Assembly: GCF_958979055.1 (NCBI RefSeq)
Contig: NC_084886.1
Location: forward strand, 37,406,154 to 37,470,153
DNA length: 64,000 bases
Direction of reading: 5' to 3'
Source: Alnus glutinosa
Taxonomy: Eukaryota; Streptophyta; Magnoliopsida; Fagales; Betulaceae
Position 1 is the first letter of the stretch, and each line of letters starts with the position of its first letter. This document shows, piece by piece, positions 36,612 to 49,126 of the stretch. The notes beneath the pieces are model-generated. The model did not search any database and had not been told where the DNA came from. It saw nothing but the letters and a program-made list of their open reading frames with translations. The position numbers were made by a program, and so were the translations under genes.

Positions 36612-36945
36612 TTGTTTTTTTTTTTTTTTAGTCCTTAAAATAAATAAAAAAATTAAAAATATATATATATATATATATTAGCCACGTCAATGCTGATATA
36701 GCTCTGAGGACAGGTGTCGCACAGGTACGCTGGCACGTGTAGGATGACATGGTGGGACGTTAGTTTAAGATGAAAAAATGAACGGAGGTACCGTTTCCGT
36801 CTTTTCCCATAACATAGGTACCTCCTATGATAAAAATGAAAACTGATGGGGCAAAAAATAAAGTTTTTAAACCACAGGGGGCGGTTAGGTATTTAAACAA
36901 CGCCCCCCCCCCCCCAAAAAAAAAAAAAAGACACAAATAACACAT
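36612..36945. repeat. one-sided MITE-like fragment with C14 and TA tracts
   Basis: Contains (TA)n at 36660-36680, a block gacaggtgtcgcacaggtac...gctggcacgtg characteristic of Mutator-type MITE interiors (compare ccacgtgtcgacaat at 56812), and a C14A14 tract at 36903-36930. No opposite inverted end was found. Confidence 0.35.
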
Positions 36946-37350
36946 GTTTAGGTAACAATTATTTTTTGAATAATTCCCAAACCAAAATCTCTCAAGTGAA
37001 ATACCTTAAAACCAAAAGCGTTACAAATCCCAAAATATCTTAAAATCATTAATAAGTAAAGAAACTCCAAACATAATAAAAATTCAAAATAAACATCAAA
37101 TATCATGGTCAAGACCTAATAAGATAAACCAAATAAATGATCTTGATTATCTCGCTACGTGTATCACCATTGTTATCCCACATGCCTTGCACCCATCGAA
37201 GTGTAGATCCTCAAAGATAATCTTGACTATGTCATCTACAAGTACATATCATCTCACATGATCTATCATCTAGATGCTGACTATCTATGAAACACAAATG
37301 TGCTCCACAAGAAGAAAGGAAAATCAAGTGTAAGTCCATGACTTAGTGAG
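36946..37350. other. spacer, nothing recognised
   Basis: AT-rich sequence without coding or element signatures. Confidence 0.4.
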
Positions 37351-37728
37351 GTAAAATCACATGCAAGACAATTATCCATTTTGTGAACTCGTAGTTTTAC
37401 AAAAATGTTTTTCCAGATTAAAATGTACTAGCATGTAAGACAATTGATATAATGATATCGATGGGAAATATGCAAACTGTATAATTGTATTGCTCAATAT
37501 CATCATATCTTATCTCCATATGGTCTATTCAGGCATGAGTAGATCATATGGAGTTGAGTTATAACAATATGATTAGAATTTATCATGTACTTATATCTAT
37601 GTAGGAAATATGTAATATAGATATAAGTATATGATAAATTTTGGGGCTAGCAAAACGTGTCAGCGTGTTGGATTCGGGTTGACCCGCTATACCCGCCACC
37701 GGTTTAGGTTCAACCCGGACACAACCCG
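37351..37728 (+). repeat. left copy of ~380-bp direct repeat bracketing the nest
   Basis: From gtaaaatcacatgcaagaca to cacaacccgttta. The same sequence, estimated 85-88% identical by eye, recurs at 54618-54994 (gtaaaatcatatgcaagaca to cacaacttgttta). The final ~90 bp (ggggctagcaaaacgtgtc...gggttgacccg) resemble the ends of plant hAT-type elements. The left copy stops exactly where the solo LTR begins; the right copy starts exactly where it ends. Confidence 0.7.
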
Positions 37729-38663
37729 TTTAAGCGCCGAATGTTGCACATTCACCCTTTAATTTACATATGTTAATCTCTTAGTTTTTTTTTATAATTT
37801 GTTGTTTCATATTGTTTTTGTGTTTTCTTGTATTTTACAGGTTCTAGAAGAAAATCCATCAAATTCCAAGATTAGAGCGAAGTCGGCAAAATCACTTTTG
37901 GAAAGATTCAACTTCAAAAATCAATTTTGAATTTAAGAAACGAGAAGTCGGCAAAAATCTGTTATTTTTGAAAATAATCCAGAATGAGCACGTCTCTGTA
38001 TTTTCATTATGACTTTTTGCTCAAGTATTGAATTGCGGTGAAATTAGTGGCGTTAGAAAGCTAAGACAAAAACCAACAAATATGACTGAAATAGGTTTTT
38101 CCCAATTCGGACGTTTACTATACCAAAATCGCCCCACAATAAAGGACCGTAAATTGGGACGAATTTAGAATCTTTTTCCTTCTTAGATTAGATTTTCAGT
38201 CTCCTACTTCGACTAGGAGACTGACTTCCGAATCTTTTAAGATTACTAAGGCTTCTAGGATTCTCCTAATCCCTATAAATAGGCCTCTAAATATTGAAGA
38301 AAGACATACAAGCTTTGGGAAGAATTAAAGGCTACTCAAGAATGAGATTTTTTCTAGTATTTCTTTTCCTTTATTATTTTCTTATGGACATGATCTTCAT
38401 CCAAATTACGTGGAACTAATACTTTAGATAAGGCTCGATTGAAGCCCGAATCATGTCTTTTTAGGTTTTTCAATTTGCCTTGATACAATTTATATATTGA
38501 TACTTGACTTGATTAATTTTAGTTTATCGAATTCTTCGCATGTTTATTTTAGGCTTGCATATTATTATGGTATGAATTTGTTATTTATGTCAATTTGAAT
38601 GACCGAGTCCTGGGCATAATAAAGTAACAAAAGAACCCCGCCACAGGTTCTTAGATTAATCAA
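37729..38663 (+). mobile_element. solo LTR A (fossil), left part
   Basis: Solo LTR starting near taagcgccgaatgttg; its phrases recur in the same order in LTR B (45173 on): gcgccgaatgtt, cacattca, atatgttaatc, a TATA-like ccctataaatag about 540 bp in. It is split by the Mutator-like element inserted at 38663/54124 and resumes there. No internal coding region remains. Family probably Ty3/gypsy, but without protein domains this is uncertain. It is older than the MULE that interrupts it. Confidence 0.55.
38655..38663 (+). repeat. 9-bp target-site duplication of the MULE, left
   Basis: attaatcaa directly before the element, repeated exactly at 54124-54132 after it; 9 bp is the characteristic Mutator duplication size. 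Confidence 0.85.
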
Positions 38664-39918
38664 GGGAAAATTACAGTCTAGCCCCCCAAATTACCACCCG
38701 TTTTGCGGATAGCCCCCTAAACTGCCAACACTCCGACTCTGGCCCCCCAAACTGCCAACGACTCCGAAAATAGCCACTCCGTTAGCTCTTCCCGTCAGAA
38801 TGGAAGGAAAACATATCATGTGCATGGCATGTGATATTTTAGAACTTAAACCACCAAAAATGCCCATGTCCTCAGAGTTTGAATCCAAACTTAAATCGCC
38901 CGACATTTCTTCTTTACTTTACTTCAGCTTTACTAGTATTGGGTATACCTTCCACGCAGGTCATGGCCGGAAGCCAGGGAGAGATTCGGTGTCACACTGT
39001 TGGAGACGAAAAAAAATTCGGCATCACCGACCCCAAAATCTTTTCTGCCCAGCCATCAACAGCTTCGGCGTCAAGGACCCGAAGTCATTCGGCCATTTTC
39101 CACTCTGAAAATTTTCCCAACACCCAGCTGCTTTGGCATCGGCGCCGCCGTTGTCCTATTGTCGCTTTATACCAGTTTTTTCATACATTAATTTGGTTTT
39201 TGTTTTTAGGGTTTTTAACACATTTATGGTCTGTTAGGGGATAGCAAAATGACTTTTAAGAGCTGAGTTTTGATTTTTAAGGAATGGTTGACTGGTTGCA
39301 TTTGAATTAATTGGAAGATGTTTCGGGCATGTTATGGTATTGAAATTTATGGTTGCTGATGGGCGGTAATCTATGGTTTATTTTTGCTTGTTGGATTGAT
39401 TGTCATAGGTTCTAGGTCATAATTGTTGATGGGTGGTAATCTATTTCAAATAATTTTGTTTTTTGTTCTATTTGTACAAATCAGGTCTTATTGTTGCTAG
39501 TTAATTTCCAGGTTTGACAGTGAGTACATGTATTCTCAATTGTCAATTTTGTTAGAGCATTACAATCCACAACTAATCATCATGAATTATGTTAAGGAAA
39601 TCTCTGTCACATATGTTTCACATTGGATCAATTGGTGTGGTCATCAAGGTTTCTTGAAATAAGGTTTCTTGGAATCACTTTGATCATTGTTTTGAAAACA
39701 TTGAAGATAGATAATTATGATTAGATAAAAAATAATTATGTTATGAGATGCTTGCTTGTTTGACATGCTTGGTTGGTTGGATGATTAGTTATGAGGTACA
39801 AAATGTTATGTGGTTGGTTAGATGAGGTACAAAATGAGATTTTTGCTTTTGTTGGTTGGTTGGTTGGTTGGATTCTATGTTATAAGGTATAAAATGTCTT
39901 TTGCGTAGGCATGACTAA

Positions 39919-40424
39919 ATGTTGACAAATAGTGATGCGGCAACTATACGTCCATTATGTTATTGTAGAGTACCTGCACGTGTAAGGTACGCTTGGACTA
40001 CGTCTAATAGCGCTAGGAAGTGGTATAGGTGTGAAAACTACAAGGTAATTTTTGAAATTAAGATTGTGTTATACTTTGTTCGCTTGTCGTATGCTTAATC
40101 ATTTTTTGCCTTCCTTTTTTCATGTAGAGAGATAGTGATTGTGATTTTTTTGCATGGGCTAATAACGAGATGTCGCCATACGAGGTGAAAGTAATGGAAC
40201 ATTTCAAACGCATGGAGGATAGACACCAAGCAAATATTGATAGACTTGAGTAGTTGATTGAAACAAAATGTAATGATCAATATGTTAGACTTAGGCGGGA
40301 GTTGGAATTGCATCAATCTAATTGGAAGATGTTTCGGGCATCGATAGTAGTAATCATTTTGCTTTTAGTTTTTTACCTTAGTGGCTATGGTCAACCTAGA
40401 GGTACTTACTTGATGTTACACTGA
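39919..40424 (+). pseudogene. GRF zinc-finger / transmembrane protein carried by the MULE
   Basis: Two exons, 39919-40044 and 40128-40424, joined GT-AG. Exon 1 plus the start of exon 2 give a zf-GRF domain: LCYCRVPARVRYAWTTSNSA..WYRCENYK, then DCDFFAWANNE, with the C-x-C...C...C zinc ligands and FF.W signature. A charged, probably coiled-coil stretch follows and then a hydrophobic C-terminal helix SIVVIILLLVFYLSGY. This is the layout of the large plant family of uncharacterised GRF-type zinc-finger proteins (At4g04775-like). A TAG at 40251-40253 interrupts exon 2 where a Gln codon is plausible (RLE*LIETK). Its place inside MULE termini suggests it is the element's accessory gene or captured cargo. 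Role unknown. Confidence 0.6.
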
Positions 40425-40892
40425 AAGTGGTTGAATTTGATGTTTTGTAATTTTGTTGTAAACATTAGTGTGATTTTAAAGATGGTCACACTTGTAATTG
40501 GGAGTTATGCACATTTTAGTGTGATTTTAAAATATGGACTTGTAAGGGATGTAGAAAATTTACAATTCAAACACAAAGTCAAGCTCAAACAATTCAAATA
40601 CTAAAAATAGTTGACATCAAATACCATAGCCAATCCACTTGCAATCCCGAAAATAGTTGTTTGTCAGCAAAACATATCCAACACATACTTACACTACACC
40701 ATAGTCATTCCACTTACAATCCCTAAAATAGCTATTTGTCAGCAAAATATATCCAAAACATACTTACACAAAAAACATGTGCCATCCAACAACATACAAA
40801 TCACACCGCAACCCAACAAACTGTTCCATATAAGTTAACAGTTGCATATGTAATACCACATAAGTTAAAAACAAAACGACATTGATGCTCAA

Positions 40893-43800
40893 TCACTTCC
40901 AATCCGGCCTCTTTCTCTTGTTCTTCTTATCATCAATCATTTCCATTGCTTTCTCTACTGTTGGAACAATATTTCTAGCTCTGGTCACCGGCCTTGATGA
41001 AGACCCCACCGGCTGAGAAGAACCCGATGCCTGAGAACAACCTAATGTTTGAGAAGAGCCATGTGGTTGTGAAGAGCCAGGTGGCTGTGAATGTCTTGTT
41101 GTCTGAGGAGGTCCATATAGTTGTACTGTATTGACAGTACCCTGAAACTGTAAATTCAAAAGGAAATAAGTGCTCACAATGAGAACAAAAAATAAATCAA
41201 AATCCTACACATAACATGGGGATTTTGAATGCTCACAATAGCATTAGTATGAGGCAGAGGCTGTGACTGATATTGGCTCCTTGTTTGCGGAGGTTCATAT
41301 AGTCTTACTGTATTAACAGTACCTTGAGACTATAATTTAAACCATTAATTAGGGTACTGATTTATATAATCTAAAATGCAGTAACAAACTGAAATAAAAG
41401 CAGGCTAAGGTAAAAGATGAGTGCTTACAAAAGAATTGGTTTGAGGCTGTGACTGACTTCTTGGTTGTTGAGGTCCATACCACCTTACGGTATTGACGGT
41501 ACCTTGTGACTGTAAGGACACATTAATTGGTGTAGGCCAAAATTACAGAAAGCATCTAAAAAAAAAAATGAAATTGTAAGAGATGCATGTTTTTGAGTGC
41601 TTACAATCACATTTGTTTGAGGATAAGGCTGCGGCCAAGGTTGACCGATCGTTTGGGGTCCATACCATCTTACTTTGTTCACATTACCTTCAGGCTGTAA
41701 TTTATTTCAAAACAAAATCAGTATTTTGAATAAGAAATAATTAGAAATCAACACATAAGAGAGGAGTGTAGATGGGTGCTCACAATGATATTGGTTCGAG
41801 TCTAATTTTGTGACTCATACTAACTTCTTGTTCGTGCAGATGGCATCCCTTGTGGGGTAGGTTGAGCCCTACCCCTACCAATACTCCTACCCTTACCCCT
41901 ACCTTTACTCTGACCCCTACCTCTAGATGAAGCAACATTAGTAGGTGGGGTATTATGGGGAATTGATGGCTGCAAAATGCGCACATGTTTTCAACATTAG
42001 TATAAATTGCAATGTAAAAATGGTGGGTCAAACTGTGTGTTTTGAAACTCACCGGTTCAGCGTCAATTGTAGACTGGAGATCAGATGTTTGATAGAGGGA
42101 GCTTTGACCAGCATCATCAACTTGTGCCTATCACAATAAAAATTGTCAATTTCAAGGGGGTGATATACTTTTAAGCAGCCCACAAAACTGAAAAAGTAGT
42201 AAAAAAATAGAAATCAAACATGATATAATTTCACCTGAGATGCACTCCTTCCTTCTCCTCTGTAGTTCACTGCTTCTCTTCTTATCCGGGGACAGGTCCT
42301 TGCATTGTGTCCAACCCCCTGCATCTGGAGCATCTCATAGTAACCCCACCCTTCCTCATCCTATACTGATTTTTAGGCTCATCTGGTCCCTTTGTCCTTA
42401 CTTTTCTCAGCCTCTCGGGTTGTATTCTAGCCATTGGTGGGTCTACATGCTCGCCGTTTGTCTTTGTCCAGTGATCTTCTCCAGGCATTGGATAAACAAT
42501 CTCATTATATGCCTTCTTAAGCATATCCACAGTACACCAATCATCAACATAATCAAGAGGGTCATCATTATCATTCCAAATTGCACAGATTGCATGTACA
42601 CACAGGATACCCGTCATGTCCCATTGTCTACAGCCACATGTTCTCCTCACTAGGTTCACCACGTATTGTTTCTCCTTGTGTGTGACTTCAAACAATCCAT
42701 CCCCAGTGTATGTGCAGTAGCAATGACCAGTATCCTGCCCGCATTCATCTAACCGTGCCCTTATTTTTGGACAAATCCTACCATCCATGGTATTGATGCC
42801 TTCTCTCTTCTTCTGGTATCCTTTCATCAATTTCTTCCTCAACATATCAATCATCGATATGATAGGCAAATCACGCGACTTCAAAATCCAGGCATTGAAG
42901 CACTCTGATAGATTGTTCACAATCAAATCACATTTGGTGAATGTGCTAAACCAAGCTCTAGACCACGTACTTGGGTCTATCTTCGACAAGTAATTGTACG
43001 CATCCGGGCTTATTCCCTTTAATTCATCCATTTCCCTCAAAAAATCAGCCTCAGTGTAGGCTGCAGCCGCACTCCATAGATTGTCCTTCAACGCCAAACC
43101 ACGATGTCCTGAGTCTCTGTAGTTTGCGTGCAGATGTCTTACGCAAATCCGATGTTCAGCACCAGGAGCAACCGAATCCAAACTCGGAACTAGACCCTGC
43201 ATTCAATGAAATTAAAATGTCAAACATTCACAAACTATGATTCAATGAATGAAAAAGTAATTGAAATGTTACCTTCTGACGATCAGAAATGAACGTCCAC
43301 CCTTCTGCATGACCATTGCCAAGGTCTGATAACAAAGCCTCTAGAAACCAAGTCCAACTGTCTTTTACCTCAGCTTCTACAACTGCAAAGGCCACTGGAT
43401 GCATCTGATTGTTGGTGTCCCTCGAAACTGCAGTCAGCAGTTGCCCCTTGTATGGACCCTTTAGGAAACATCCATCTAATCCAATGATTGGCTGACAACT
43501 AGACATAAAACCGCTTTTCATGGCAGACAGTGAGAAATACAATCTTTGGAATTCTACAGGTAGATCAGGTATAGGTCCCTCCAACTTCATCATTATACAA
43601 CTACCAATGTTGGTTCTCCTTATTGTTTCACAGTAATCCCAAAGCTTCTGGTATTGAAGATTCACTTTCCCACGAATCTTCTCTTTCGCAAGTACTCTCG
43701 CTCTATATAACCTGTTTTTTTTTTACATCCACACCCCAACGATCCTTCACCTCCCTTAGGACTGCCTTTACAAGCATGTTAGGTTGTGCCCTGAACTTGT

Positions 43801-44886
43801 CGATCAGTTTATCTGCAATCCATGACGATTTTACAATCGAATTCTTATGATTCCTCCGGCAAGTGTGTTTAGGCTGGAATGATCGTATTTCAAATGATAT
43901 TCCTCCTTACATTTGCGACCATACAACCTATACTTACATTTTGGATCCCTACATACAACTATACACTTCGTGAGGTAATTCTTCTTGAATTTAATATCCT
44001 TCCCCATATTTAAATTACATTATCTAACAGCCGTTCTAAAAATTTTAATAGATGAGAATTTCTGACCCACCACAAACTTTGGGTGCCCCAAGTTAGCCAT
44101 TTGGAACTCAGATGACTTTGTAACATACTTACTTTGAGGTGCTACCTCTTCCTCCTCATCACTGTTGGGAGGAGATATTAGAATATCACTACGCGCCATG
44201 TCTGAGTTGGCGTCATCGTCATCATCATCATCCTCAACACCATCTTCACTATCCTCGCTCTCCTCACTCTCCTCACCCTCCTCACCTTCCTCATTGTCTA
44301 CACTGCCCTCCCCCCAAACATCTTCACCCTCTCTCATGCCCCCCCCCCCCCCCCACTAACATGTTGACCAGCTCCCATGCCACCCCCCATGGAAGTCTCA
44401 AGAATATTATTATCTTCAACAAAAAGATTCGGTTCATATACCTCATCCCAATACGGATCATCTCTCGATCATAGAATACCCCCCATCATCACCATCATCA
44501 TCATTGTATTCATACTCACTGTCAGGTACAGGCTCATCAAATGAAACAATGTACAACTCCACAATTGGCAAACCTTGGTGGAGTTTAACCATTTTAATTA
44601 CATCATGGTTTGATGTAATTAATGTCAAACCATTTCGAATAGTACTACCCAGCAATAAGTAGTACATTAAATCCCCTGATTTATATCCATAAGTTTTAGC
44701 AATATTTTCAACCACTGAATATGACATCTTATCCTCCGCAACGACTTCCTTGAACACATCAACATCCCCCCCCACATATGAATTCATAAGCCGCCTTTCT
44801 AAATGACCACCAAAAAAACCTCGAAAACAAGTTCTTGTACAACCATCTTCACAACAAAACATAATAAATAAATTAGCATTAGGCAA
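40893..44886 (-). pseudogene. MuDR-type MULE transposase gene, decayed
   Basis: Minus-strand blocks in order: PB1-like N-terminal domain (44886-44460); acidic Glu/Asp-Ser linker then KFVVGQKFSSIKIFRTAVR (44337-44020); DNA-binding region with KKNYLTKCIVVCRDPKCKYRLYG; catalytic core 43665-43273 with IIGLDGCFLKG (first Asp) and TFISDRQK (second Asp); intron to 43196; then AEHRICVRHLHANY and the SWIM zinc finger CGCRQWDMTGILCVHAI. A CCHC knuckle near 42310 (MRCSRCRGL) is frameshifted by one missing base, and one extra A in an A-run near 43718 shifts the frame before the core. A C15 tract near 44340 also breaks the acidic region. The 3' part is a series of repeated mini-exons (41150-41830) and ends KRKRPDWK at 40893. 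Normal role: cut-and-paste transposition of the MULE. Confidence 0.8.
41100..41830 (-). repeat. tandem exon repeats, ~182-bp period, in MULE gene 3' part
   Basis: Four clear units, and a fifth decayed one, each carry a minus-strand acceptor (tta(c)ag or atag), a coding block with the pattern QGTVNTVRxYGPxQ...PQTN, and a donor GTAAGC/GTGAGC. The acceptors lie at about 41154, 41336, 41516 and 41701, spaced 182, 180 and 185 bp. Blocks are whole-codon and phase 0 (27, 30 and 31 codons), so units could be added or lost without changing the frame. The last unit runs into a Gln/Ser/Pro repeat (SSQPHGSSQ). Confidence 0.75.
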
Positions 44887-45172
44887 ATCTAAAATTTAGC
44901 ATTAGGCATTAGGCAAATATATAAGTAAAAGACTGATATTTAGGCACTGATATTTACATATCGGACGACTGCATGCATGGTGTGCATTATTAATATGCAC
45001 AATGACTCACAATGGCCTCATATTTACATTGTCAAATCTAAAAGTGCATTGTCAGAGCTAGACCACACACAATTCAACATATATTCAATTATTAGTGGAC
45101 CACATGAAATGCACACTCACTCGGTTAGGGGACCACCAAACACAGACTTAGTACTCACACGGTGAGGGGACC
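44887..45172. other. MULE-internal spacer before LTR B
   Basis: Non-coding sequence upstream of the transposase start, containing two related phrases taggggaccaccaaacaca and gaggggacc. The latter's ggacc (45168-45172) is the target duplication of LTR B. Confidence 0.45.
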
Positions 45173-46442
45173 TGATAAGCGTCGAATGTTATACATTCAA
45201 GCCCCTTAACTTATATATGTTAATTCCTTAGCATTGTTATTTGTTTGATTTTGTGTTATTTTATTGTTTTCAGGTTTTAAATAAAGACACAATTAATTCC
45301 ATTAATTTTGGGCTTAAAGCACACTTTGAGAAGACCTAGAAGATATGTTTAAGCTTAACCAATCATAATAGAATACATATATGATGTGGTTAAGTTTAAT
45401 CAAATCAAGTGAATGATTAAATCGAAATTTCTCCACTAAGAGTCAAAATCGGATTGAATTCAAAATTTGGATTCTGCATATGTCTCAGTGTTTGGATCAT
45501 AACTTTTGCGTCAGATATTGGATTTCAATGAAATTGGTGGCGTTGGAAAGCTAATAAAATATTCAACAAATATGTCAGAAATAGCTTTTCTCGAATTCGA
45601 ACTTTTACTATGCTAAAATTGCCTCGCAATAAAAGACCGCAATTCTTGCCGAATTTTGAATCCTTTTCCTACTTGGATTGAAGTTTCAATCTCCTACTTG
45701 GACAAGAAGACTCAAGAGACATTTTTCTGGAATTTCAAGGGCTTCTAGGACTTGTGTACTCCCTATAAATAGACCCCTAAGCTTCAAGAGAAGGTGTGCT
45801 TGATGCTTGGGCTTGTACTTAGATTTAGACAGAAAATTCTTCTTGGAGGCCTGACAAGTTGAAGAGGAGAAGAACATGGCAGGAGACTATCCCAGCACTA
45901 CGATGAGCGGCTAAATTCCTAATAGGGTGTTGATGTAGCCCTTTCCAAGTAACAATGGTTTAATTGTATTTTAATTTAGGATTTTCTATATGCATGATGG
46001 TTGTATAACTGTGAGAATTGATCTTAACGTTTATATTCAATCATTATGAATTTCTTATCTTGTCTTAGAAAGCCTTTTGTATTGATTGAACTCAATCCTT
46101 CATATTTTCTGTGATTATGTGAATGATTGTTATAAAACGGTTTTAATTGATATATGATCAAGAGGGTTAGATAGGTCATGCCTAGGGAAGACGGATTGTA
46201 CTACACCCTAGTTTAGTGTAATTTAGGTAGACAGTTCGTGTCAACCGAAGATGGGTTATACTATTCCATTGATTGTATGTATCCTATTAAAGACGTAGCT
46301 AATCCATGCTTAGGGAAGACGGGTCGTACCGCACCTTAGTGGTTAGGTGGACGGTCCGTGCCAATTGAAAATGGATTATACTTATTCTTTAAAGGTAATT
46401 TCTTGACTACTCGAGTGAGACGAGCCCTTTATCATGCATAGT
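45173..46442 (+). mobile_element. solo LTR B (fossil), left part
   Basis: Starts tgataagcgtcgaatgtt; a TATA-like ccctataaatag lies ~590 bp in. Same family as LTR A, judged from shared ordered phrases. A 5-bp duplication ggacc flanks it (45168-45172 and 53031-53035). The CACTA element splits it at 46442/52716. Total length without the insertion is ~1.58 kb. No internal region is present, so it is a solo LTR; family probably Ty3/gypsy. Confidence 0.65.
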
Positions 46443-46659
46443 CACTACAAAAAATACAGGATTTCCCGGCGCCCAAAATGCGTTGGGAAAGAACAAAAAA
46501 ACGCTGGGATTTGTAATCCCGGCGTTCAGATGTAACGATGGCATACACAGTGTCGGGGAAAGTCTGAGCCGTCGTTTAAGCTGAGCGCTGGTGATTCCAT
46601 TTGCAAAGTAGGCGTTTTCAGAGAACGCTTGCATCGTCTTCCTGTACCGGCGTTCTCCA

Positions 46660-46870
46660 AAAACACGGGCAATGATGAGGCCGGCGTTCTCGGAGGACGC
46701 CGGCCAGGAATAAGACGGCGTTCATTGAGAACGCCGGCCTCATCTTGGCCGACGTTCATTGAGAACGTCGGCCTCATCTTGGCCGGCGTTCTCAGATGTG
46801 GCCGGCGTTCTCTGAGAACGTCGGCCTCATCTTGGCCGGCGTTCTCTGTGAACGCCGGTAAAACTACTTC
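46660..46870. repeat. CACTA left subterminal repeats (ggccggcgttctc)
   Basis: At least eight direct and inverted copies of ccggcgttct(c)/gagaacgccgg, several joined by cctcatcttgg with a ~38-bp period. Such subterminal arrays are the binding sites of TNPA-type proteins in characterised CACTA elements; here the role is inferred. Confidence 0.65.
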
Positions 46871-47235
46871 ATCGTTTAAAAAAAATCTCCAGCATCAGCT
46901 TTACCGGCGTCCTCTTGTAGACACCGGTTAGAGCTGGTGCCGGATTGTTTGTTTCGAAGAACAAAGAGGAACCAACATTAGAATGACAGCGTATAAAGCT
47001 TTTCATCTTCCAACACAAATCTGGTTTCTAGATTTGCTTTGTCTGCAACATTAATGGACAACTAGTTTCGAGAAGTGAAATTGTAATAAACTTAAAGAGA
47101 AACATAAATATTTATTAAGAAACCGATAATCTCGAGAAGCATTGAAATTGTCAAGGAAATGCAATAGAGTTACAATTGTTGGCTTTGCGTATACAGAATC
47201 GCAAAACATTTTCTTCAATCAACTTTAATTCGCAG

Positions 47236-47748
47236 ATTTTCAAGCCAAGTCTTTAATTTCTTCAATCCACTTCTTATGCCCCGATTTCTTGCCCAGCGCT
47301 TTCTCCCTTTTGGCAGTAAAGGCACCCGAGCAGGAGCAGAATGTCTCAAACCAAAAGCATATTACTTGAGCTCCCTTTTCGTCGACATCGAACCAAACCT
47401 TGGTATTGTTATAGCTGAAGTAAGAAAAAAAAAAAAAAAACTAAATTTATTGTCATGTACCCCATAATTTCCCAGTAACCAAACAAATCTTGAAAGAAAA
47501 AAATCAGTATATCAATGAGTATCTTACCAGTTCCACCATCACTGACAATCTCAGATTTGAATCTCGGGTAATCAATGGTCTGTTGGTTCAGCCAAAGCCT
47601 AAAATACAAAACCAACAAATTAAATTAAAATACAAATAGATGGGGAATGAAAGGAAAAGATGGAAGAGGGGGAGAAGGAAGGATATGCCGGATTTTTCAC
47701 CTATGGAAAGAAGAAATAGTATTCTTACCTAGCTGGCGAAACAACCAT
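47236..47748 (-). pseudogene. unidentified coding-like remnant inside the CACTA element
   Basis: On the minus strand, ATGGTTGTTTCGCCAGCTAG (47748-47729) with a GTAAGA donor, then a block 47598-47528 reading LWLNQQTIDYPRFKSEIVSD, then a 57-codon block to 47236 reading NTKVWFDVDEKGAQVICFWF...GKKSGHKKWIEEIKDLA before TGA. Exons 1 and 2 join in frame; the third block is open only in a frame that does not follow from exon 2, so the gene is broken, or the model is wrong. I do not recognise the protein. The plus strand is also open across the last block, which weakens the case. Confidence 0.3.
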
Positions 47749-47749
47749 T

Positions 47750-48866
47750 TGATTGAAAAATGGCCTAAAGGTTATGGGAAAACCGCTCTAAATGAAGGAA
47801 GAGAAGCATTTTGAGTTGCGCAATTTGGGGAAAATTGGAATAGAGCGGGTGAATGAAATTTTCGCCCTTTTAGGCGCTACCGCCATAATTTTATTGGAAT
47901 GTCTATTTTTGACCTCAATTATTTCAAAAATATCCTTATATTTCTAGGTGTAATTTATTCAAATTGAAGAAAACCGAAACCCAATTTCGGAAATCGCAAA
48001 GAATTACACAATTTTTATACTATTTAAAGTCCCACGTCGCCGTACTCGATTGGCCACATCAAGTCATCAACCACAGCTTTTGCACTTGTGAAAGCACTGA
48101 AAGTGAAAGGTTGACGTCTCATTATGACCACCACGTGGGTTCTGATCAACTGATGAGAGGATTCATTATTTTTGTTGGCCACATATATGTTTGTATTTAG
48201 TAATGCTTCTAACAATTTAAAAAAAAACGCATTTTAGTATATATATATATATTTGAAAACTTAATTATAGGCAATATTTTTTAGTTAAAACTCTTAATTA
48301 TAGTAATAAACTATTAAAAAGGTATTAATATCATTTAATTTTTTGATATTTGATTTTTTAAATAAGTTTTAATAAAATTCACAATATTAAATAATAGAAT
48401 TAAATAATGTTAAAAATATTCATAAATAAAACACATTCTTCAACTTTAAAAGTTTTATTCTTGAAAGTAATAAAAATAATAATAATAATATTCAATTACG
48501 TTTTAAGTATAAATTTTTTAGACCTTGTAACCGCATTGAGCAACAAAAATACAAATCAAAATTTAAAGGGATAGTAATCAATTTGGATCTCAATAGCCCA
48601 TTCAATCATTTACAAGATACATTTGCTTGAACATTCAATGCTAATAATATGTAACTTGCAAATTAAAAGTAAAAAAAGATGTAAATTAAGCTACACAAGT
48701 CAAACATTCCAAATAAAATTGAAAACAAAAATTAAATTATAAAAAGATGGAAAGTCTTCAACATATTTTATTCAATTATTAACTCCTCTATTTATAAGTT
48801 TCTATTTTTTTCCTCTCTATTTCCGTATTAAAATCATTTTCAAGTTTGAATTATTCTCTTTCTTTT

Positions 48867-48923
<57 letters not shown>

Positions 48924-49117
48924 TGGATGTTTATATAGGGTCTTGTATTTCAATGACAACATATAACTAGAGTTAGTATGTATATATTATACTTGTAATT
49001 ATTAAGTATGTTGATATATAATTGTGTATGAGTATATAATTACAAAATATAGTTAATAAGTGTATACTTGCATCCATATGGATCCGGTTGGATGAAAATA
49101 AGTGATGGATTGAAATA
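47750..49117. other. CACTA interior, AT-rich, no gene seen
   Basis: Contains (TA)n at about 48236-48250 and 48870-48920. No recognisable protein or further element ends. Confidence 0.4.
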
Positions 49118-49126
49118 TTAATTAAA

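Noticed and set aside
44338-44355. C15-16 tract breaking the acidic region of the MULE transposase
   Set aside because: Homopolymers of this length are error-prone in sequencing, so I do not treat it as firm evidence of a frameshift; other breaks in the gene stand without it.
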